Origin: Candidatus Omnitrophota bacterium
GTDB lineage: Bacteria > Hinthialibacterota > Hinthialibacteria > Hinthialibacterales > JAKPRU01
Assembly: GCA_029570205.1 (NCBI GenBank)
Contig: JAKQSI010000043.1
Location: 1 to 45,560 of the forward strand
Length of the DNA: 45,560 nucleotides
Reading direction: 5' to 3'
Shown here: piece by piece, positions 1 to 8,227 of the stretch
Numbering within the stretch: the first letter of the stretch is position 1
Layout: each line of letters starts with the position of its first letter
Position numbers and translations under genes: made by a program
The notes under the pieces: generated by a model
What the model was told of the DNA's origin: nothing
What the model saw: the letters and a program-made list of their open reading frames with translations, nothing else
The model's database searches: none

Positions 1-40
1 CCAGGATTTCGGACACCTGAGATTCTTCACATTCAACCAT

Positions 41-140
41 AGTAGGCCAGGCGTCTCTGCCTGGTAGTAGGCCAGGCGTCTCTGCCTGGTAGTAGGCCAG
101 GCGTCTCTGCCTGGTAGTAGGCCAGGCGTCTCTGCCTGGT
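41..140. repeat. Four head-to-tail copies of a 25-bp palindromic unit
   Basis: Four identical 25-bp units lie end to end at 41-65, 66-90, 91-115 and 116-140. Each contains the inverted arms CCAGGC and GCCTGG around a 6-base loop (GTCTCT), so each unit can form its own hairpin. There are no spacers between the units, so this is not a CRISPR array. It sits upstream of the first oxidoreductase gene and ends about 26 bases before a possible promoter. Confidence 0.95.
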
Positions 141-165
141 AATCCACTCGGGCCATGCCGGGATA

Positions 166-193
166 TTGCGCTCGCGGTAAAATGTGTTACGAT
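166..193 (+). promoter_or_regulatory. Possible sigma-70-type promoter of the first gene
   Basis: TTGCGC (166-171), a 16-base spacer and TACGAT (188-193) lie about 40 bases before the chosen start codon at 233. The match is only 3/6 and 4/6 to consensus, so this is a weak call based on position. Confidence 0.25.
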
Positions 194-232
194 CACGCCC
201 GTCACCTATTAAAACGGAAGGATGGCACGGCT

Positions 233-1459
233 ATGAAGGACAGAAAGACCAATCGCAGAACGTTCCTGAAAACCGCGGCGGTTACGACAGCGGGATGGAG
301 CATTGTCAGCGCGCGTTCCGTGGCAGGAACGACGGCGAACTCCAAGATTCGCCTGGGCGTCATCGGGTCGGGAGGACGTGGATATTTTGTTTGCAGCAAG
401 TTCCAGAACAATGTCCCTGATGATGTCGAAATTGTTGCATTGCATGATTATTTCGAAGATCGTTTTGACCGGATTGTTGAGCGTTTCAAGGTTCCGAAGT
501 CTCGATGCTACACGGGCCTCGACGACTATATGAAGATTGTGGAGGCCGAGGATGTGGATGGGGTGATTATCACCAGCCCGCCCTATTTCCACCCGGAACA
601 GACGGAAAGGGCGGTCGCTGCGGGTAAGCATGTCTGGCTGGCCAAGCCCGTCGCCGTGGATGTTCCCGGCTGCCTGCGCATAAAGGAGACCGGCAAGAAA
701 GCCGAGGGGAAAGTGACGCTTCTGGTGGATTTCCAGAGCCGGAACAGCCCGTTCTTCATTGAGGCGGTCAAGCGGGTTCGTAATGGCGATATCGGTCCCA
801 TGATAACCGGGGAAGCGTTCAACCAGTTCGGGCGTGGGGGATGGGCAAACACGGAAGGAATGTCGAAAGTCGCCGCGCGCATCCGGAACTGGGGAACCGA
901 TCCTGTTCTGTCCGGAGATATCATTGTCGAACAGGCTGTCCATGCCATGGATATCGTGAATTGGATTATCGATGCGACGCCTGTGATGGCTTATGGAACC
1001 GGCGGCCTGAAAGTCCGCCTGAACGCCGGGGCAAACTGGGACCATTTCATAGTGATCTATACCTATCCGGGCGATATCCGGGTGGATCTGAATTGCTCGC
1101 AGTTTATGCAAAAAGGGTACGACAATCTCGGCGCGCGCATTTTCGGCGATTTGGGAGCCGTTCATGCGCATTATCGCGGCGCCGATTGGGGTGTGGGTCC
1201 GGTGAAGATCACGGGCCAAAATGAGTGGGCCGGAACCGAACACGACAACACCTGGGATATCGGCGTCAACAATAACTGCAAGGATTTCGTGAAGAGCATC
1301 CGCACCGGCGAGTTCATCAACCATGCCGATTACTCCGCGGACAGCGCCATGACCAGCGTCCTCGGACGCGCCGCCTCCTATCGGCAGGCGGAGGTCACAT
1401 GGGATGAGATTCTCAAGGCGAATGAAAAGCTGGACGCCGGTCCGGAGATCCGTGGATAA
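233..1459 (+). CDS. Gfo/Idh/MocA family oxidoreductase with Tat signal
   Basis: This is a predicted NAD(P)-dependent sugar or polyol oxidoreductase of 408 residues. The N-terminus carries a twin-arginine signal (NRRTFLK, arginines 8 and 9) followed by a short hydrophobic stretch, so export in folded form is likely. The Rossmann motif GVIGSGGRG lies at residues 41-49. The usual EKP motif reads AKP (WLAKPVAVD), which loses the common Glu. An in-frame ATG lies at 155, but the start at 233 is preferred because GGAAGGA lies about 10 bases upstream and the twin-arginine motif then falls at the right place. The next gene starts 20 bases downstream, so the two are probably cotranscribed. The substrate cannot be read from the sequence. 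Confidence 0.9.
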   Translation: MKDRKTNRRTFLKTAAVTTAGWSIVSARSVAGTTANSKIRLGVIGSGGRGYFVCSKFQNNVPDDVEIVALHDYFEDRFDRIVERFKVPKSRCYTGLDDYMKIVEAEDVDGVIITSPPYFHPEQTERAVAAGKHVWLAKPVAVDVPGCLRIKETGKKAEGKVTLLVDFQSRNSPFFIEAVKRVRNGDIGPMITGEAFNQFGRGGWANTEGMSKVAARIRNWGTDPVLSGDIIVEQAVHAMDIVNWIIDATPVMAYGTGGLKVRLNAGANWDHFIVIYTYPGDIRVDLNCSQFMQKGYDNLGARIFGDLGAVHAHYRGADWGVGPVKITGQNEWAGTEHDNTWDIGVNNNCKDFVKSIRTGEFINHADYSADSAMTSVLGRAASYRQAEVTWDEILKANEKLDAGPEIRG

Positions 1460-1479
1460 AACAGAAAGGATGACCCGAA

Positions 1480-2328
1480 ATGGCTGGAATCGGCTTTCAC
1501 ACTGATGCGTTCAACAGCAGCAATTACAGTTTCGATCAGTGCCTGGACTGGGCAAAGCAGCATCAACTGGAGTTCATCGAATGCGGCACAATCGATGGTG
1601 TCGCGTACCTCCAGGCGCTGGGGTACCATCCACACATTTCCCTGTATGAGGATCCCGTTCTGTGGCGCCGCAAATTGGAAACACAGGGCATTCAGATGAG
1701 CCAGATTGACGCCGCGTATCCGTTGACACGCATGGACGGTCTGACCGTCGGGGTTCGATATGTACAAAATGCCGTCCGCTGGGCGAATCACGCCGGATGT
1801 CCCGCTGTGGATACGACGGACGATAAACACAAGCCCGAAGGGATGAGCGACCGGGAGGGCCTTCAGCTTCTGAAGCAGGCTTATGGGGAGATTGTGAAAA
1901 TCGCCGAGGCGCACAAGGTCAGTGTAAATTGCGAGCCACACGGGTATTTCACAACCAAGCCGGAGTTCATGGCGGAGATACTATCCTTTTACGAGTCGCC
2001 GTACATCAACATGAACATGGATACCGGCAATACGTTTATCGCAGGGCAAGACCCTGTGGCGTTTGTGCAGCAGTTCAAAAACCGCATCCGTCATGTACAC
2101 ATTAAGGATGTCAGCGAATCCCTGGCAAAAGCCGCTCGCGGCGAACTGACCGGCATTGCGATGAGCCACTGCGCGATCGGCGATGGAGTGAACGCCGAGA
2201 ATATCCGCTCCTGTGTGGGAATTCTTCTAACAAACGGCTACAATGGTGTGTTCAGCCTGGAATGCGAAGGCTGCGTGTTAGAGAAATCCCTGGAGTGGTT
2301 CCGGCCATTGCTGGGGGAAATGAAGTAG
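1480..2328 (+). CDS. Sugar phosphate isomerase/epimerase, xylose isomerase-like TIM barrel
   Basis: This 282-residue protein has the pattern of the AP_endonuc_2 (xylose isomerase-like) TIM barrel family. Likely metal-binding segments include the Glu in CEPHGYF, the MDTGNT strand, HVHIKD and the Glu in LECEG near the C-terminus. Such proteins isomerise or epimerise sugars, often 3-keto sugars or inositol derivatives made by Gfo/Idh/MocA enzymes. Its position 20 bases after one such gene and upstream of a second fits this. AAAGGA sits 9 bases before the ATG. No signal peptide is visible, so it should be cytoplasmic. The exact substrate is unknown. Confidence 0.85.
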   Translation: MAGIGFHTDAFNSSNYSFDQCLDWAKQHQLEFIECGTIDGVAYLQALGYHPHISLYEDPVLWRRKLETQGIQMSQIDAAYPLTRMDGLTVGVRYVQNAVRWANHAGCPAVDTTDDKHKPEGMSDREGLQLLKQAYGEIVKIAEAHKVSVNCEPHGYFTTKPEFMAEILSFYESPYINMNMDTGNTFIAGQDPVAFVQQFKNRIRHVHIKDVSESLAKAARGELTGIAMSHCAIGDGVNAENIRSCVGILLTNGYNGVFSLECEGCVLEKSLEWFRPLLGEMK

Positions 2329-2339
2329 GGATTTCTGTG

Positions 2340-2385
2340 GTGGTCGTCGCAGGGGCGACGCATGCGTCGCCCCTGCGACGACCAC
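2340..2385. repeat. Perfect 46-bp palindrome
   Basis: The two 23-bp arms, 2340-2362 and 2363-2385, are exact reverse complements with no loop. The centre reads GACGCATGCGTC. It starts 11 bases after the stop codon of the isomerase gene. It could form a cruciform, or a hairpin in the transcript, but no U-tract follows, so a role as an intrinsic terminator is not supported. It resembles the short GC-rich palindromes dispersed in many bacterial genomes. Confidence 0.95.
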
Positions 2386-2428
2386 ATATCATGTCCCTCT
2401 TCCGGATGGAGAAGACAACGGACGCCGG

Positions 2429-2448
2429 ATTCCGGCTTTCGCCGGAAT
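2429..2448. repeat. Dispersed inverted repeat, copy 1
   Basis: ATTCCGGC and GCCGGAAT flank a TTTC loop. With its flanks this element shares 26 bp with the copy at 26814-26839, in opposite orientation. The same kind of element is widespread in bacterial genomes as a non-coding palindromic repeat. Confidence 0.9.
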
Positions 2449-2577
2449 GACGGCAGGCGAAATAGCGGTATGTGGGGTGTAAGGGTAGTTCTGAATTGCC
2501 CCGACGTGGCGAGAGAGAGGGTCGAGCGGTAAAGGAAACCGAAATACAGATATTCATACATAGAGAGGATCAACACT

Positions 2578-3852
2578 ATGGAAAACAACTATCCGACACG
2601 GCGTGAGTTTCTCAAGGCGGGTGTTACGGCAGGCGTACTGATGTCCGCTGTCAGCCCGGTCAGTTACGGACGGGTAATCGGGGCGAACGACCGGATCCAT
2701 GTTGGGGTAATTGGAGCGGGTGGGCGCGGACGATGGCATATCGGCTGGGTGCAGCGGTCCGCAAACAATGGGGAAAATGCCGAGGTTAACGCGGTCTGCA
2801 ATATCTGGAACGTGAAGCTGGAGGGCGCAATTCAAGAGGTCAAGGATCGCTTCAATCTCGAAGCGAAAGCATACCGGGATTACCGGAAGATGCTGGACGA
2901 CAAGGATATTGATGCAGTCACAATTGCCACGCCCGACCATCAGCACTGCGGGCAGCTCTGCGATGCGGTAAAGGCCGGGAAGGATGTCTATGTAGAGAAA
3001 CCCATCGCTGTGACATTGGAGGAACTCAACAAGACTTATGACATCGTAAAGGCCAGTAAATCCATCGTTCAGCATGGAACGCAGGGGCGCAGTAGCCTTG
3101 GCGCGGCGGCTACAAAGGAGTTCATTCAATCGGGCAAACTTGGAAAGATATTGCGGGTAGAGGAATCACGAAGCGCTTATGTCCCCTATTGGAACAACTA
3201 CACCTGTCCGGAGAAGCCGGAAGATACCGATTGGAAAGCCTTTCTGTACAATCTGCCGGATCGCCCGTTCAACGCGGACATGCACGGTTGCTGGATGGGA
3301 TATGCGGAATGCTCACCGGGAACCATCGGCGGCTGGATGAGCCACATGAGTGATTTTGTTCACTATATTACCGGGTGCGATTTCCCGCTGACTGCCGTGG
3401 CCCATGGCGGCATCTATGCGCTGACTTCTGTGGAAGGACGCACGTGCCCGGACACCAGCACGGCCGTCCTGGAATATCCTGAAGGATTTACTACGCTGTT
3501 CACCACCCATTTCGGAAACGGGGCCAATAACTACACAACGATTTTCGGCTCGAAGGGAACGATGCAGATCCAGGACCCCGACGGAAATCAAAAAGGGGGG
3601 ATCGCGCCGAAAGTCACGGGCGACGGCAGCGAACATCCTGAAAAAATCGGCGAGGGCGTAGAGATTCCGGAAATCCCGCAGGATGACCATATAATGAATT
3701 GGCTGAAATGTATCCGAAGCCGTGAGCAGCCCCATGCCGATATGGACGCCGGATATAAGCATGGTGTTGCGGTTCTTCTGGGTTGGATGGCATACCTGGA
3801 GGGCCGCAAGATGGCGTTCGATCCTCAAAAGCGGGAGATTCGGCCGGTGTGA
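2578..3852 (+). CDS. Gfo/Idh/MocA family oxidoreductase with Tat signal
   Basis: This is the second predicted NAD(P)-dependent oxidoreductase of the group, 424 residues long. The N-terminus has the twin-arginine motif TRREFLK (arginines 8 and 9) and a short hydrophobic segment ending near residue 30. The Rossmann motif GVIGAGGRG follows, and the canonical EKP motif is present (VYVEKPIAV). The C-terminal half has the alpha/beta domain typical of this family. GAGAGGA lies about 8 bases before the ATG. A 249-base gap filled with palindromic repeats separates it from the isomerase, so it may have its own promoter, although I could not identify a good one. It differs strongly from the first oxidoreductase, so this is not a recent duplication. 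Confidence 0.92.
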   Translation: MENNYPTRREFLKAGVTAGVLMSAVSPVSYGRVIGANDRIHVGVIGAGGRGRWHIGWVQRSANNGENAEVNAVCNIWNVKLEGAIQEVKDRFNLEAKAYRDYRKMLDDKDIDAVTIATPDHQHCGQLCDAVKAGKDVYVEKPIAVTLEELNKTYDIVKASKSIVQHGTQGRSSLGAAATKEFIQSGKLGKILRVEESRSAYVPYWNNYTCPEKPEDTDWKAFLYNLPDRPFNADMHGCWMGYAECSPGTIGGWMSHMSDFVHYITGCDFPLTAVAHGGIYALTSVEGRTCPDTSTAVLEYPEGFTTLFTTHFGNGANNYTTIFGSKGTMQIQDPDGNQKGGIAPKVTGDGSEHPEKIGEGVEIPEIPQDDHIMNWLKCIRSREQPHADMDAGYKHGVAVLLGWMAYLEGRKMAFDPQKREIRPV

Positions 3853-3878
3853 CATATCCCCCGCGTCAGTAACCCCCA

Positions 3879-3910
3879 CCCCTCCCTCCCCGTAAACGGG
3901 GAGGGAGGGG
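3879..3910. repeat. GC-rich hairpin repeat between convergent genes
   Basis: Two 15-base arms, 3879-3893 and 3896-3910, are perfect reverse complements around AA. The core CCCCGTAAACGGGG recurs in altered form near 26985 and 27035. It lies between two converging genes and could stop transcription from both sides, but neither strand has a T-tract, so this is first of all a dispersed repeat. Confidence 0.85.
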
Positions 3911-3939
3911 GAAAGCGCGCAGGGAAGCGTTCTCTTGCG

Positions 3940-4986
3940 TCAATCCGGCAATTCGGTCTCTATCTCGCCGTTGTCTACCTCGGCTCTGTCCGTCCGGCCA
4001 TTGTCCGGTTCGCCGTCGGAGTCCGGGGCGTGCCAGCGCGGAATGGGTTTCGTGAACAGGGAGCGACCGAGTAGATTTACATAGTCGGTCCACTCTCGTG
4101 TCGGATCGGAACTTTTCTCCATTTCGCGAATGGATGCGTTAATCTGTGCGTCCAGATTGTCTATGTAATGGAGAAGCGAGGCCTCCAGCGTCATCGGCAA
4201 AACCGGGGACCGTTCAATATCGCCGTGGTGAGAAATCAACATGTGTCGCAGGCGCATCAGAAGTTCATCGGGAAATCCTTCAACCTGCGCGGCATAGCGG
4301 CGCAGTAATTCATCACCGAGAATAACATGCCCCAGTAGCCGTCCCTGGTTCGTGTAGTCGAAAGCGATATCGTAGCGTAATTCCTGTACTTTTCCGATAT
4401 CGTGAAGGACCGCGCCGGTAGTCAACAGGTCCCTGTCGATCTTGGGATAGAACGGCGCGATGGCCCGGCACAACCCTGTAACCCAGAGCGTATGCTCCAG
4501 CAAACCGCCGATGACGGCATGATGCCACATTTTCCCGCCGGGGGCGCGGCGGAAAAGATTCTGGAACTCCTCATCCGCAAGAAAAACCTCCAGGATGTTT
4601 CGGCAGTATTCATTCCGAATTTCGTCTACAAACTGTCGGAGTCGTTCGATCAGTTCGGTTGAGGAGAACCGCGATTTCGGCAGGAAATCTTCGGGATTGA
4701 GATCCTCGTAGGAGTCGATTCGGGACAGGTAGACGACTTTCAGCTGCAGCTCGCCCCGATACGCTTCAACCCGTCCTTCAACCCGTGCCAGGTCGCCACT
4801 CCGCACGGATTCGTACGCTTCCGTTGCTCCTTGCCACATGACCGCCGAGATCTTGCCGGTAGAATCCGCGAGACGCAGACGGAGATACTCGCCGCGGTCA
4901 TAGTAACCGACGGAGATCCGGGAGACGACAAAAAGGTCCTCTATCTGGTCTCCCAACCGAAGATCCTTGACAAATTGGCTCTTCAA
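3940..4986 (-). CDS. YhaM-like 3'-5' exoribonuclease, OB-fold plus HD domain
   Basis: The 348-residue protein starts with an OB-fold nucleic-acid-binding domain (about 10-92) and continues with an HD metal-dependent phosphohydrolase domain. Visible HD residues are HH 155-156, His165, the HD pair 195-196 (LHDIGK), HH 253-254 and Asp276. This order and length match the YhaM/CBF1 family, which degrades single-stranded RNA or DNA from the 3' end. The charged C-terminal tail (from about 320) is not part of the family core. The start codon is TTG directly after the stop codon of the upstream chaperone gene, with AGGGGAAA just before it, so translation is probably coupled. No ATG fits better. Confidence 0.87.
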   Translation of the reverse strand: MKSQFVKDLRLGDQIEDLFVVSRISVGYYDRGEYLRLRLADSTGKISAVMWQGATEAYESVRSGDLARVEGRVEAYRGELQLKVVYLSRIDSYEDLNPEDFLPKSRFSSTELIERLRQFVDEIRNEYCRNILEVFLADEEFQNLFRRAPGGKMWHHAVIGGLLEHTLWVTGLCRAIAPFYPKIDRDLLTTGAVLHDIGKVQELRYDIAFDYTNQGRLLGHVILGDELLRRYAAQVEGFPDELLMRLRHMLISHHGDIERSPVLPMTLEASLLHYIDNLDAQINASIREMEKSSDPTREWTDYVNLLGRSLFTKPIPRWHAPDSDGEPDNGRTDRAEVDNGEIETELPD

Positions 4987-6834
4987 TTATTTCCCCTGTG
5001 GCTCGTCGTGGAAAACCTCCCGCGCGACGCCGCCGAACCGGCTGACCGCATCCCGAACGAGCGGATCGATTTCCACTTCGTCCCAGACCACCAGCTTCTT
5101 GGCCAGTTCATTCCGAAATTCCGTGCGCATTCGTCCGAGAACGATTTCGGTCAGACGAGGCCGAGCCTCCTCCAGGGAAAGAGGAACACGGTCATACATC
5201 TTCAACACTTTCACCACCGCAAATCCGCCGTCGCACGAAACGGGCTTTTCCGAGAATTGCCCTTCTTCGAGCCGGAACACTTCGCTGATATAGGTTCGCC
5301 CGCGATAGGCGCTCTGACTGTTCACCTTGCCGACGTAACCGCCATCTGCCGCGTTGGTCGCCTCGGAGACCTCCCTGGCTACAGCGGCGAAGTCTTCGCC
5401 TGCTTTGATCCGTTCGATGGCTTTCTCCAGAGCGCTCTGGGCCTCCTGTTGTGCCTTGAACACCCGATATCGCTCAGCGGTCTTTTCCTCGGGAACCGCG
5501 CGGAAAATCTCCGCGATCTCGGCATCACGAGGGGCCAATATGCGCATCTTGTTCTCCTCATACGCCTTCTGGATCATCTCTTCGGTAATCGGATGACTGT
5601 CCTTGTATTCCTTCCAGGCGTGATCGAAATAGGCCTTCTGGAGCCATTGGAGTTCATTCAATTGCTTTCGTTCGATACTCGGCAATCGTTTGTCTAATCC
5701 CATCTCACAGGCTTTCTTGTAAGCAATGAGTCGAAAAACGAGCTGATATCGAATAAAGGGATCGAGGCCGACTTTGTCAATTTCCTTCTGGACAGCTTCC
5801 TCTCGGCCTTTCACCATGAAACGGTAATAGCCCACGGTCAGCGGTTCCCCATAGACGGTGCATATAAGGTCCTCATCCTTAGCCGCGGGGTTCTTCACAA
5901 TCTCCGGATTCCAGCCTTTTACCGCCTCATCGAAGTATTTCGCCACCGTATCTTTCTTCAGTTGGGTTATGTAAGCCAGGCGGCGTTCATAATCGATTTC
6001 CCCACGAACCCGCTCGAATGGCTTCGGATCGGGAAGGACATGTTCCTCCAGGCGAAAGATTTCATAGCCGTATTTTGTTTTGATAATGTCGCTGTACTTG
6101 CCGGTTTCCAGTGCAAGGACGGCCTTTTGAATTTCCGGATTGATCCGTTTAGACTCATCCGGTTCATCGACTCGGAATGGTCCGACAATCTCGCCTTTCT
6201 TGGGAGAATCCGACATCTCACTGGCTACTTTGACGAAGTCCTCACCTGCTTTCAGACGGGCCAGGGCATCCTTGGCGCGCTGGAGGGCTTCCTTTTGCTT
6301 CTCGGCCGGCTCATCAATTGTCTTAAAGAAGATATGTCGGAACTGAAACCGTTCCTTTTCACGGTATTTATCAATATTATCCTCATAGTATTTCTTAAGG
6401 ACTTCTTCCGATCCGTCGTAGTTGTCATGGACATTCCTGCCTACGAAATAGTCGGCGAGCCAATCGATCTCTTTCCGATGGAGGGCTGAGGCGATTTCGG
6501 GTTTCTTATCAAAACCGAGTTTTCTTCCTTCCTCGGCTACACAGGCAGAAAAAACACTGTATTCCAGGAGATCCAGGATTTCCTGATCCTTGTCTTTGGG
6601 ATCCTCATCGTAAATGCGCTCCAGTGAGTTCATGTTGTATTGCATGAAAACCCCGGCTGTCATTTCAATCCCGCGATAGGAAAAGAGAACCGCATCGCGG
6701 GGAACAGGCGGTGTTGCAGATTGGACCTCGGACGCGGCGGTGGCATTAAGGACCTTCGCCTCCTCCACAGGCTCCTGCGCGAACACGGGCATCAACCAGA
6801 CACCGCACACAAGGTAAAACGAAAGTTTCTTCAT
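4987..6834 (-). CDS. Periplasmic peptidyl-prolyl isomerase with two parvulin domains
   Basis: This 615-residue exported foldase begins with a signal peptide (MKKLSFYLVCGVWLMPVFAQ, cleaved after VFA). A SurA/PpiD-type N-terminal helical region follows, then a first parvulin domain (about 162-264, RHIFFKTID to FRLEEH) and a second one (about 437-546, IAEIFRAVP to FAVVKVL). It probably helps outer-membrane or secreted proteins fold, which would suggest a diderm cell. An upstream ATG at 6852 is in frame. The ATG at 6834 is preferred because GGAGAAAGG lies 7 bases before it and the signal peptide then starts correctly. The YhaM-like gene follows without a gap. Confidence 0.9.
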   Translation of the reverse strand: MKKLSFYLVCGVWLMPVFAQEPVEEAKVLNATAASEVQSATPPVPRDAVLFSYRGIEMTAGVFMQYNMNSLERIYDEDPKDKDQEILDLLEYSVFSACVAEEGRKLGFDKKPEIASALHRKEIDWLADYFVGRNVHDNYDGSEEVLKKYYEDNIDKYREKERFQFRHIFFKTIDEPAEKQKEALQRAKDALARLKAGEDFVKVASEMSDSPKKGEIVGPFRVDEPDESKRINPEIQKAVLALETGKYSDIIKTKYGYEIFRLEEHVLPDPKPFERVRGEIDYERRLAYITQLKKDTVAKYFDEAVKGWNPEIVKNPAAKDEDLICTVYGEPLTVGYYRFMVKGREEAVQKEIDKVGLDPFIRYQLVFRLIAYKKACEMGLDKRLPSIERKQLNELQWLQKAYFDHAWKEYKDSHPITEEMIQKAYEENKMRILAPRDAEIAEIFRAVPEEKTAERYRVFKAQQEAQSALEKAIERIKAGEDFAAVAREVSEATNAADGGYVGKVNSQSAYRGRTYISEVFRLEEGQFSEKPVSCDGGFAVVKVLKMYDRVPLSLEEARPRLTEIVLGRMRTEFRNELAKKLVVWDEVEIDPLVRDAVSRFGGVAREVFHDEPQGK

Positions 6835-6991
6835 GGACGTGCCTTTCTCCATAAACGTTTATCTTCAGGGAATTGATTTCGAAACAAAATAACGTATACC
6901 ACGGCATACCAGTTTCGTATTTTCACACGATAAGACAGCAAATCAAGAGCATGTTACGATAAATCAGGGCATTGAGCATCCGACAGCCGAA

Positions 6992-8227
6992 TCAGGACGG
7001 TTTCTTGGGACCGGTTGCGGCAGTCATCTCCCGGTACAGTTTGGTGACCCGCGCAACATAGGTCCTGGTTTCCTCAAAAGGTGGCAGCCCGTTGTACTGT
7101 GCGATCCGGGCCGGACCGGCATTATAGGCTCCCAATGCGAGTTGAAGATTGCTTTCATCGCCCGGACTGGCGGGATTCTCCACACCATAGAGATCCAGCA
7201 ATCCCTTCAGATACTCGGTACCGCCTTTGATGTTTTCGGAAGGATCCAGGGGATCGGAGACCCCCATTTCACGGGCGGTAATAGGCATGAGCTGCATCAA
7301 TCCCTGCGCACCCTTGGGAGATCGCGCCTTGGGATTCCAGGCGGACTCTGCCTGGATGACCGCACAGACCAAAAGAGGATCGACTCCAGCCTGCAGGGCG
7401 TGTTTCTCAGCGAGAGTCAGAAGGCCTGCGCTTACCTGGAGTCCCACCGATTCAATTATCTTTTCAATATCCGGCCGCTGTGCGACCGGAGCCGATGCGA
7501 GAGCGGCGGCCGGTTCCTTCTTTGCAATTTCCGTATAGCGGGTTCGTCGGCGGCGATCCACTTCCGAGCGAAGTTGAAGCCATTCTTCACCGGACATACC
7601 GGATTCCTGCGCACGTTTCAGATGATAGTCGGCGCGTCGATAGTCCAGGTGGTCTGCCGCGTTCTTTGCAAGGAGGAAATGAATTTTTGCGCGATGCCCC
7701 GCCCACGGGTCCTCTTCCTTTTCCTGCTTTGTCCATTTGTCGATGGCGCGCAGTCCGGCATCGTAGTCACCTTCAAATATCAATGTGGCGAGACGTTTTT
7801 CCTGAAGTTGCCGCTGTTCTTCCTCCTGCTGCTTACGGACTTCGGCAATCTCCGTGAGGCCCTTTTCGGCTTGTGATTTCCACTTGGCGTATCCGGAGGC
7901 GGATTGAAACCAGGTCTCAGCGCTGTCCAGAACCTTGCGGTCAAGAAAACCTCGTCCCAGAAACAGTTCGCTTTCCCCATCGGCGGACTGCTCCACTCGG
8001 TCTACTTGTGCCCTTGGAAGTCTCACTTCTCCCCCGAGGGTGAAAAAAAACACCTCTTCGGCAGTTTCTTTGGTCAGATGTCCCTCCAGGGAACCGGCAT
8101 CTTTCAGATACAACACATCCGGACGGAAAGAAACCTCTGTCCCCGCTCCCCCCAGGGCAAACGCAATTGCGGGTACGGTAACTATCAGCGCCCACCGGCC
8201 GGACAGCCGTGTTGTTGTGCTTTTCAT
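6992..8227 (-). CDS. Lytic transglycosylase, SLT domain (Slt70/MltC-like)
   Basis: The 411-residue protein has an N-terminal hydrophobic segment (about 11-30) that is either a signal peptide or an anchor. A helical, TPR-like middle (about 90-240) follows, then a C-terminal goose-type SLT domain (about 270-395). The catalytic Glu is in IQAESAWNP (Glu294), followed by GAQGLMQLMP and the late AYNAGP motif, all typical of soluble lytic transglycosylases that cut peptidoglycan strands. An in-frame start exists at 8320, but the ATG at 8227 overlaps the DUF58 stop codon by four bases (ATGA) and has GGAGGGAG upstream. It is the last gene of the five-gene operon. Confidence 0.92.
   Translation of the reverse strand: MKSTTTRLSGRWALIVTVPAIAFALGGAGTEVSFRPDVLYLKDAGSLEGHLTKETAEEVFFFTLGGEVRLPRAQVDRVEQSADGESELFLGRGFLDRKVLDSAETWFQSASGYAKWKSQAEKGLTEIAEVRKQQEEEQRQLQEKRLATLIFEGDYDAGLRAIDKWTKQEKEEDPWAGHRAKIHFLLAKNAADHLDYRRADYHLKRAQESGMSGEEWLQLRSEVDRRRRTRYTEIAKKEPAAALASAPVAQRPDIEKIIESVGLQVSAGLLTLAEKHALQAGVDPLLVCAVIQAESAWNPKARSPKGAQGLMQLMPITAREMGVSDPLDPSENIKGGTEYLKGLLDLYGVENPASPGDESNLQLALGAYNAGPARIAQYNGLPPFEETRTYVARVTKLYREMTAATGPKKPS

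Noticed and set aside
41-140. Possible CRISPR array
   Set aside because: The four 25-bp units touch each other without spacers and no cas gene is present.
209-1324. Long minus-strand open frame opposite the first oxidoreductase
   Set aside because: The plus strand carries a clear Gfo/Idh/MocA protein; the opposite frame shows no recognisable motif.
3879-3910. Bidirectional intrinsic terminator
   Set aside because: The stem is strong and well placed, but neither side has a T-tract and the core recurs elsewhere as a dispersed repeat.
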